A DNA stretch of 45,433 nt from Methylotenera_A sp031417915 (GTDB lineage Bacteria; Pseudomonadota; Gammaproteobacteria; Burkholderiales; Methylophilaceae): assembly GCA_031417915.1 (NCBI GenBank), contig JANOWN010000009.1, forward strand, positions 1 through 45,433, written 5' to 3'. Under the pieces are notes generated by a model. It was not told where the DNA came from. It saw only the letters and a list, made by a program, of their open reading frames with translations, and made no database searches. Shown in pieces: positions 39,655-45,433 of this stretch. Numbering within the stretch: position 1 is the first letter of the stretch; each line of letters starts with the position of its first letter. The position numbers were made by a program, and so were the translations under genes.

Positions 39655-39722
39655 ACAATCCTTCGACCATTCGACTAGTTCATGGCTCAGGACGAACGGG
39701 TGGGGGTAACGCCCAGTAAAAA
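39655..39722. repeat. Degenerate short repeat of the CCTTCGAC...CAGGACGAACGG type
   Basis: CCTTCGACCATTCGACTAG followed by GGCTCAGGACGAACGG resembles a short intergenic sequence widespread in Proteobacteria. It lies between two minus-strand genes and codes for nothing recognisable. Assigned by eye only. Confidence 0.45.
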
Positions 39723-39748
39723 AGCCGCCCTTTTGGGGCGGCCTTTCT
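39719..39748 (-). terminator. Rho-independent terminator of the glycine-zipper gene
   Basis: GCCGCCC (39724-39730) and GGGCGGC (39736-39742) form a GC-rich hairpin. On the minus strand the stem is followed by TTTTTT. It is placed about 45 bases after the stop of the minus-strand gene at 39790. Confidence 0.9.
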
Positions 39749-39789
39749 ACTTACTTAACTAACTTTAGTTTAGGGAGCTAAAATTAAAG

Positions 39790-40437
39790 TTACCAGTAAT
39801 TTCTTTCACGGTTGTTACGGTGACCATATTTATGACCACGACCACGATCCCCATCACGGCTTTCGTATCTGTCATCGTCACGGTCTTGGCTATAACTCAC
39901 TTGCGTGACATAACCGTTAGGCCTTACCTGTACATTCACAGGGATAAAACGACCTGGGTCATCATTCGTCACAGTGCTATATTGGCGACCATTGTATTCA
40001 TAGTTCACCAAATAGCCAGCAGGCACTTGTCTCCAATTATCCACAGTCACACAACTTTCTACTGGGCGCGTTACTACATGCTCACGACCATTGTCATAAC
40101 CACGACGGTCATTATCTACACGGTCACCTACGATAGCACCAATACCAGCACCCACCGCAGCGGCCGCTACACGGCCATTACCACGACCGATAATGCTACC
40201 CAATAAACCACCAGAAACGCCACCAATAATGGCACCACCGTTTGAGCGCTCACGCTGCTCATATACACTTTCACGTACATATTCTGTACGACATTCTTGG
40301 CGCGGTGTATTCACACGCTCAAATTGTGGTGCTACCGAAATAACACGTGCGCGATCTTCATAGTTATCGTCATGGCCTGCTAACGCGGGCACAGATACTG
40401 TCGCAGCAATTAAACCAATTAATAATGTTTGACGCAT
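39790..40437 (-). CDS. Glycine-zipper 2TM envelope protein
   Basis: 215 residues. A signal peptide (LLIGLIAATVSVPALAG) precedes a mature domain with CRTEYVRESVYEQRER. A glycine zipper follows (GGAIIGGVSGGLLGSIIGRG, then AAAAVGAGIGAIVGDRVD), the membrane-spanning motif of SlyB/17-kDa-antigen-type proteins. The second half has VESCVTVDNWRQVPAGYLVN, a fold often found with such zippers, and a highly charged Arg/Asp/Tyr tail. It probably resides in the outer membrane or periplasm. A strong ribosome binding site (GAGGAG) precedes the ATG at 40437. It is a single gene with its own terminator. Confidence 0.9.
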   Translation of the reverse strand: MRQTLLIGLIAATVSVPALAGHDDNYEDRARVISVAPQFERVNTPRQECRTEYVRESVYEQRERSNGGAIIGGVSGGLLGSIIGRGNGRVAAAAVGAGIGAIVGDRVDNDRRGYDNGREHVVTRPVESCVTVDNWRQVPAGYLVNYEYNGRQYSTVTNDDPGRFIPVNVQVRPNGYVTQVSYSQDRDDDRYESRDGDRGRGHKYGHRNNRERNYW

Positions 40438-40772
40438 TTTTAAATCTCCTCATTTATCTGCGTTTTTTACCTCCCCAACAAAATGTCGGCTTAAAGTAAT
40501 TACAGATGAGTGGATAACGGAGCAGCTTTTTATTCGCCGACAGGAATTTGCAGATTCATGATTTTCATTAGCGCATTTATTTTGCAATAATTTGTAAGGT
40601 TTTTAAAACTCTGACGACCAATTTCACTCTATATATTATGTGCGTGGCATTAAGTTTCTCACTGTGTGACTTTTAGTTTTACACTGTGTGACTTGAGTTA
40701 CTGTAGCTTGTTTTTAAGCGTCTATACTGGCGTTATCTGCTGAAACAATTCAGCTAAATTTTGGAGTTGATG
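40438..40772. promoter_or_regulatory. Intergenic region with tandem CACTGTGTGACTT boxes
   Basis: This 335-base gap between divergent genes has no open frame of interest. CACTGTGTGACTT occurs twice, at 40660-40672 and 40682-40694, exactly 22 bases (two helical turns) apart. That suggests a regulator binding the same DNA face upstream of the pentapeptide-repeat gene; the TGTGA half is Crp-like. TATACT at 40723-40728 could be a -10 box. A 7-bp inverted pair TGTCGGC/GCCGACA is at 40484-40490 and 40536-40542. Confidence 0.5.
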
Positions 40773-41861
40773 ATGAACATTATTAAAGTATTCTTAACTG
40801 GCGCGCTGTTGTTATTTAGCAGCATGGTGTTTGCGGCCGAGGTCAAAGGCGAGTTCGGTAACAACTGCACCAACGGTTTATCTAAGCAAACATTTCACGC
40901 AACAACATGTGCGATTAACGAAGTTTATAAAGGCAAAACTTATTGCTTTAGCAACGAAGGTGCGCGCGATTCGTTTTTATTCGATCCGCAGGCCATGATA
41001 GATAAAGCGGCTATTTTTTACGCCAAAACACCAGGCCCTGCTAAAAGTGCTGACGCTGAGCGCGTAAAAATAAGCCAAACCGATGCACTAAAGCAAATCA
41101 ATAGCAAAACCTGCGATTTATCCAATCGCGACGCAGGTTATTTAATTTTTAACGGGCTGAATTTAAGTCATTGCAATATGCAAAATGTCGGCTTTTTTGG
41201 TGCTGAATTAATGGGCGCAAAATTGGTTGGCGCTAATATGCAAGGCGCCTATTTAAACCTTGCACGTATCGAAAACGCCGATTTCACCAACGCCAATTTA
41301 ACCGATGCCATTATCTTTCAAGCGATTTTTGACAAAGCTAATTTTCATGGTGCCAACCTCACCAACGCCCGTATGATAGGCACGCTAGGTAATGTGGATA
41401 TGGCCAATGCAAACGTTAAAAATGGTAAATTCGGCTTAGATATTGGCAACCAACCTATGGGCGCGATGCGCTTTGACGCGATTGGCGGCAATTTTGCCAA
41501 CACCAATTTTGAAGGCGCTGACATTAATCGTAGCAATTTTAGATTCGCCAATTTGCGGGGCGCTAACTTGCGTAACACCGATTTATTCCGCGCCGATTTT
41601 AGCAAGGCAGATTTAACTGGCGCCGATATTACTGGCGCAAAAATGGGTGAAGCAGTGCTGGATGGCACGATAATGACCGATGTAAAAGGCCTAGAAGCAA
41701 TTAAAGGCTACGACGAAGCCAAAGGCAAATGCATCAACTGCATGGTGATTGCCACCAAGCCAGAAAGCAAAGCAACAGAAATGAAAAAAGTTGCTGAGGT
41801 GGATTTAATGACGGCTGAAAACCCAGCCAAAAGCTTTTGCAGACAAGGCGCTAGGTTTTAA
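40773..41861 (+). CDS. Secreted YHS-like/pentapeptide-repeat protein
   Basis: 362 residues from the ATG at 40773 (GGAG 6 bases upstream; an ATG three bases earlier is possible). The signal peptide is KVFLTGALLLFSSMVFAAE. Residues about 26-83 look like a YHS-type metal-binding domain (CTNGLSKQTFHATTCAINEV, YKGKTYCFSNEGARDSFLFD). Then come tandem pentapeptide repeats A(D/N)LXX about 110-300 (ANLTDAIIFQAIFDKANFHG, GANLRNTDLFRADFSKADLT) that form a right-handed beta helix, and a Cys-containing tail (GKCINCMV). A secreted combination of this kind is unfamiliar to me. Its function is unknown. Confidence 0.86.
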   Translation: MNIIKVFLTGALLLFSSMVFAAEVKGEFGNNCTNGLSKQTFHATTCAINEVYKGKTYCFSNEGARDSFLFDPQAMIDKAAIFYAKTPGPAKSADAERVKISQTDALKQINSKTCDLSNRDAGYLIFNGLNLSHCNMQNVGFFGAELMGAKLVGANMQGAYLNLARIENADFTNANLTDAIIFQAIFDKANFHGANLTNARMIGTLGNVDMANANVKNGKFGLDIGNQPMGAMRFDAIGGNFANTNFEGADINRSNFRFANLRGANLRNTDLFRADFSKADLTGADITGAKMGEAVLDGTIMTDVKGLEAIKGYDEAKGKCINCMVIATKPESKATEMKKVAEVDLMTAENPAKSFCRQGARF

Positions 41862-41879
41862 TCTTACTCAAAAAGTACT

Positions 41880-42003
41880 GTCATGCTGAACTTTCGCGTG
41901 TGAATAATGCACTTTAGTGCATATATTCCACGGTGAAGACCTTTACGGTCTGATTCAGCATCTCAACAATGAGCCAGATTGCGGGACAAGCCCGCAATGA
42001 CAA
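41880..42003. repeat. Compound GTCAT inverted repeat with three hairpins
   Basis: Between the convergent pentapeptide and Crp/Fnr genes. ATGCTGAA (41883-41890) pairs with TTCAGCAT (41954-41961). TGCACT-TT-AGTGCA (41908-41921) and ATTGCGGG-ACAAG-CCCGCAAT (41978-41998) are perfect hairpins. The unit begins GTCATGC and ends AATGACAA, like the other members of this family. It may end transcription on both strands. Confidence 0.65.
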
Positions 42004-42011
42004 CCTAAAAT

Positions 42012-42668
42012 TTAGCTATTCGCTAATTTCTCAAGTTTAGCGCGATCAGTAATTTCCACATGGCCGCGCCCCAGCGTTACCCAACTTTTCTGTTCAAACC
42101 GCTTTAATTGGCGGCTTACCACTTCGCGCGCGGTGCCAAGTTCATCCGCAATTAATTGATGCGTACGGCCGATGGTCACAGCGCCAGAATCTAGCAGAAG
42201 TTTGGCTAAGCGCGCATCTAGGCTATGAAAAGCTACTTCATCTAGCAACATAATTAAATCGGTAATCAGCGCGCCGTAGTTGGTCATCACAAAGGTGCGA
42301 AACACTTTTGAATCAATCATTAACTGATTAAACGCAGCGGATGGAATAATTACATCCGTAATCGGCTCCTCGACAATGGTAGAAGCTGGATAATTGCTGT
42401 GACCAAGCAAGCAAGTGGTCGTAATCACACAGGTTTCGCCCGCCGCTACACGATACAACAAAATTTCGCGCCCTGATGACGACATTTTATACACGCGAGA
42501 CTGCCCTGCAAGCCGCATGACATATGCCCCGCAGGCACCGCCCTCGCGATAGCCAATGGTGCCAATGGGCGCCTCTACCATGCGGGCAGATTTATTTAAA
42601 ATCTCACGCGCACTCTGCTCCAAATGCAATAAAGGCGGAAAGCTCTGCAACCAATTTAAATCACCCAA
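42012..42668 (-). CDS. Crp/Fnr family transcriptional regulator
   Basis: 218 residues. The N-terminal cyclic-nucleotide-binding-like barrel runs from about 20 to 120 (YVMRLAGQSRVYKMSSSGRE, ILLYRVAAGETCVITTTCLL). The dimerisation helix and a winged helix follow (SGAVTIGRTHQLIADELGTA, REVVSRQLKRFEQKSWVTLG). CxxxC-type Fe-S ligands of true FNR are absent at the N-terminus, and residues for cAMP cannot be confirmed. Cys in GGACGAYVMRLAG and CVITTTCLLGHSNYP might sense redox. It is divergent from the large adhesin gene, so it could regulate it; the targets are unknown. Confidence 0.92.
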   Translation of the reverse strand: MGDLNWLQSFPPLLHLEQSAREILNKSARMVEAPIGTIGYREGGACGAYVMRLAGQSRVYKMSSSGREILLYRVAAGETCVITTTCLLGHSNYPASTIVEEPITDVIIPSAAFNQLMIDSKVFRTFVMTNYGALITDLIMLLDEVAFHSLDARLAKLLLDSGAVTIGRTHQLIADELGTAREVVSRQLKRFEQKSWVTLGRGHVEITDRAKLEKLANS

Positions 42669-42991
42669 AGCAACACCCTCTTAATAAGTTGTTCATTAAT
42701 ATTGCATGCAACACTAACAGCACCGCCAAAATGTTGCAATACCAAGCCATTTGTAAAACTTCATTAAGCTTATATACTTAGGCTAAGTTCATGCCTATTA
42801 TCGCTTTAATGTGAACTATTTTGAGTTAAAAAATTCTATATAACTATTTGTTGTATAAATAACAGTTGTTGCTATAAACGCACCCTAATAATCATAATTA
42901 CAACTTGTTAACAACTTTACTTGATGCGCTATAAAGTTTATATTATTGCATCGGTAACAGTAAGTTAAAAACAAAAAACGGAGATCGCATT
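42669..42991. promoter_or_regulatory. AT-rich divergent promoter region
   Basis: 323 bases with no credible gene. It must hold promoters for the Crp/Fnr gene (minus) and the adhesin gene (plus). A possible plus-strand pair is TTAACA, 16 bases, TATAAA within 42900-42940, weak. TGTTGTATAAATAACA near 42850 is a partial dyad that could bind a regulator. The ribosome binding site of the adhesin gene (CGGAG) ends this region. Confidence 0.4.
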
Positions 42992-45433
42992 ATGCAATCA
43001 ACTAAAATGGCCAAAAAATCTTTACGTCCACAATCTCAACGATTGGTATTAGAGCCCAGAATTGTATTTGATGCCGTATTACCTGTCATGGGCGCAGAGG
43101 TAATTGACCACTTTGCTGACCATATTACTGCCGAAACCACGCCAACTGTTGAAGCGCCAGCTGTTGCCGATAGTCACGTAAATGAAAACCATCAAACCGA
43201 ACAAATTGCCAGCGATAGAGCGCTGATTGAAGGCACGCTTGCGCCCACTAATTTAGCCGCTAAAGAAATTATTTTTATTGACGCCATTGTTGCCGATTTG
43301 CAGCAATATATTACCAGCCACCCCAATGCTGATGTCGTTTTATTAGATGCAAACCGCGATGGTGTAGAGCAAATAGCTGCTGTGCTTGCAGGCCGCACAG
43401 GTATTGAATCTGTGCACATTATTAGCCACGGCTCGGCAGGTAACATTAGTCTTGGTAATGCTTCTCTTAATTTAACTGGTGTTCAGGGTCAATATGCTGA
43501 TGAGCTGGCTACTATTAAAGCAGCTTTGAGCGAAAATGCCGATATTTTAATTTATGGCTGTAATGTGGCCGAAGGCCAAGCTGGGCAAGCGTTTGCAATT
43601 GCCCTAGCAACCAGCACTGGTGCGGATATTGCTGCATCAACAGACTTAACTGGTGCCATAAAATTAGGTGGTGATTGGAATTTTGAAACACAAACTGGCT
43701 TTATAGATTCATTAAATGTTATTAATGCCATTGGCCAAACTGATTTTAACCAGCTACTAGGCCCCGCGCCGATCAGTTTAAACTTTGGTACTCCCACCGT
43801 GCTTGTTGACGCAACTGGCGGTTTAGTGGGTGATAAATGGCTTTATGCCAACGTTACGCCAGGTGTAGATGCAGTCGTAACAATTTCTGCTGTTACAGGC
43901 AGCCCAACTTTAGGCAATATCGATGCGCCGAGTGGCTCTGGTGGTCGCGATGCAGCTTTTCAACCGGTTATTACCTCTATACCAAGCGCTAACGAACGCA
44001 TTACATTTACCATTAACTTTGTGCTGACAGGCACTGCTACTACTTCCAACCCCACAGGTACAGCTACAACGCTAAGTAATTTTATTGCAACAGGTGTTGA
44101 TGTGGATGGCGCTGGAAACGCAACTGAATTTGCCTCTTACCAGCTGCCAGATTCGTCAAAAATTGAGGTGGGTTCTCAAGTTACCCAAGGTGGTACAGCA
44201 ACCAACCCCACATTTACCGGCATATCAAGCAGCCTACCTGGTATTGGCCTAGAAACTACTGAAGCCAATTATTCTGTTTTTTATGATAAACCAGTTTCTT
44301 CAATTACCTTCAGTTTAGGCAATACTGGTACGTCGGGCGGTGCATTTGGACCGCGCCAAAACTCAATATCTTTCGATTCAAATGATATTAAAGCCTACAA
44401 CTCACCTGTTGCCGTTGGTGACAGTGCTACTACTAACGAAGACGCACCAATTACTTTTTCTATTTTAGATAATGATTGGGGTGGCGAGCAAGGCCCAGAC
44501 GGTGGCCGCGCACAAACACCGCTTAACCAAGCCAGTGTTGATTTAGACCTTACAACAGCTGGCATACAAACAACCCGCACCATCGCAGGCCAAGGTACTT
44601 TTACATACAACGGCAATGGCACAGTTACTTTTGCACCTGTTGCCAATTTTAACGGTGTGGTTACGCCAATTCAATATGTTGTTAGCAACACTGTGGTTGC
44701 TGGGCTTAATCCAGTTGCAGAAACCGCTAACGCTGCCTCAATTCGAGTAACAGTGAATTCCGTAGACGATGCCCCTGTTAATGCTGTGCCTGGTACGCAA
44801 AATACAACAGAAGACACTTCGTTTATTTTTTCTACCGCAAATGGTAACGCTATAACTGTAAGTGATGTTGAAGGTGGCAGCCAAACGGTTACCTTAACTG
44901 CCGCAAACGGCCTAATCAGTCTAGGCGGTGTTGCTGGTTTAACCAATGTGGTTGGCAATGGCACTGGCACTATTACTTTTACAGGTAGCATTGCCAACAT
45001 TAATACGGCACTTAATGGATTAAGTTTTACACCTAGAGCTGACTACAACAACACCATTTCACCTGCGTCGCCCGCCAGCATTACCATTAAAACTACCAAC
45101 GCATTAGAGGCAGTTACTAATTTTATTAATGGTGGCTTTGAGCAAATTGCCAATGTGCCGCCGCCAACTACCTTTTTGATTACCGATGAAAATAATTTGC
45201 CTGGTTGGGATACAAGTGCTACAGATAACCAAGTTGAAGTTTGGCGCAGTGGCTTTCTTAGCGTGCCAGCATTTGAAGGCAACTTCTTTGCTGAAATTAA
45301 TGCCAATCAAGCCGCTACATTATTTAATACATTTACGCCAATAGCGGGCTCTACCGTTTCTGTAGATTTTGCACATCGCGGCCGCAACGGCGTTGATGTC
45401 ATGCAAGTACAGGCCATTGATTTAGGTGCAGAC
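42992..45433 (+). CDS. Large repeat adhesin with N-terminal DUF4347 domain (incomplete, runs off the right edge)
   Basis: 814 codons are open to the window end. The N-terminus lacks a Sec signal and carries LEPRIVFDA (residues 20-28), the short motif usual in type I-secreted giant adhesins. A DUF4347 domain follows (about 91-240: EIIFIDAIVADLQQYI, VHIISHGSAGNISLG, ILIYGCNVAEGQAGQA). Next are an unassigned beta-rich region (255-465) and cadherin/Ig-like repeats with DDAPVN-type joints (470-600, NSPVAVGDSATTNEDAPITF; 590-700). A domain beginning FINGGFEQIANVPPPTTFLI then runs from about 708 to the edge. It is probably a surface-bound or released adhesin; the C-terminal RTX/secretion signal would lie beyond the window. 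CGGAG precedes the ATG by 9 bases. Confidence 0.9.
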   Translation, partial: MQSTKMAKKSLRPQSQRLVLEPRIVFDAVLPVMGAEVIDHFADHITAETTPTVEAPAVADSHVNENHQTEQIASDRALIEGTLAPTNLAAKEIIFIDAIVADLQQYITSHPNADVVLLDANRDGVEQIAAVLAGRTGIESVHIISHGSAGNISLGNASLNLTGVQGQYADELATIKAALSENADILIYGCNVAEGQAGQAFAIALATSTGADIAASTDLTGAIKLGGDWNFETQTGFIDSLNVINAIGQTDFNQLLGPAPISLNFGTPTVLVDATGGLVGDKWLYANVTPGVDAVVTISAVTGSPTLGNIDAPSGSGGRDAAFQPVITSIPSANERITFTINFVLTGTATTSNPTGTATTLSNFIATGVDVDGAGNATEFASYQLPDSSKIEVGSQVTQGGTATNPTFTGISSSLPGIGLETTEANYSVFYDKPVSSITFSLGNTGTSGGAFGPRQNSISFDSNDIKAYNSPVAVGDSATTNEDAPITFSILDNDWGGEQGPDGGRAQTPLNQASVDLDLTTAGIQTTRTIAGQGTFTYNGNGTVTFAPVANFNGVVTPIQYVVSNTVVAGLNPVAETANAASIRVTVNSVDDAPVNAVPGTQNTTEDTSFIFSTANGNAITVSDVEGGSQTVTLTAANGLISLGGVAGLTNVVGNGTGTITFTGSIANINTALNGLSFTPRADYNNTISPASPASITIKTTNALEAVTNFINGGFEQIANVPPPTTFLITDENNLPGWDTSATDNQVEVWRSGFLSVPAFEGNFFAEINANQAATLFNTFTPIAGSTVSVDFAHRGRNGVDVMQVQAIDLGAD

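Noticed and set aside
42500..42540. Similarity of the Crp/Fnr coding sequence (CCCTGCAAGCCGCATGACAT) to the dispersed repeat
   Set aside because: Only part of the core matches and the conserved ATATTGG segment is missing; probably chance.
43192..45310. Several minus-strand open frames rich in Ala, Val and Ser over the adhesin gene
   Set aside because: They mirror the repetitive Thr/Ala/Gly-rich coding of the plus-strand adhesin and have no recognisable domains.

Overview
The window looks like chromosome of a betaproteobacterium, most plausibly a Methylophilaceae member (Methylotenera-like). This is inferred from the moderate-to-low GC, the protein styles, and a cluster that joins the methylcitrate pathway to succinate dehydrogenase with no 2-oxoglutarate dehydrogenase or ordinary citrate synthase beside it. 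No rRNA, tRNA or CRISPR array was seen. About 50 genes are supported, most of them housekeeping.

Left part (1-6156): the 5' two-thirds of uvrC, then a small accessory patch. It holds an orphan AT-rich gene with a nuclease-like motif and a PIN/ribbon-helix-helix toxin-antitoxin pair flanked by a duplicated 3' end of a tautomerase gene. A DUF1643 gene, a cation diffusion facilitator without a cytoplasmic domain, a secreted EF-hand protein, rlmJ and a UPF0114 membrane protein follow.

Centre (6157-26229): a metabolic island of two divergent arms around a GntR/UTRA regulator. Leftward run malic enzyme, sdhCDABE, a CitE-like lyase, an acyl-CoA synthetase, class I fumarase, an EF-hand protein and acnB. 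Rightward, behind a near-perfect sigma70 promoter, run a CitE-like protein, a mesaconyl-CoA hydratase-like MaoC protein, a second CitE-like protein, prpB, prpC and prpD. Together these encode propionyl-CoA + oxaloacetate -> 2-methylcitrate -> pyruvate + succinate -> fumarate -> malate -> pyruvate. The extra three CitE-type proteins, hydratase and CoA ligase suggest a second, glyoxylate/mesaconate/citramalyl-CoA route for the same C3 unit. This is the most interesting system in the window, and the second route is inference.

Right part (26301-45433): purB with a hairpin abutting its start codon, a NYN-LOTUS protein, wrbA, a HugZ-like protein, DUF2069, and surE-pcm-nlpD (no rpoS follows). Then thioredoxin, nitroreductase, YceI, pirin, PsiE-like, tadA, a Bax-inhibitor-1 family protein, recJ, a glycine-zipper envelope protein, a secreted YHS-like/pentapeptide-repeat protein and a Crp/Fnr regulator. 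The window ends inside a large DUF4347 repeat adhesin.

Dispersed short repeats are notable. One family (best pair 61 bp, about 80% identical) sits just after stop codons with a conserved core GCATGGATATTGG. A second family of GTCAT-ended inverted repeats fills several intergenic gaps.
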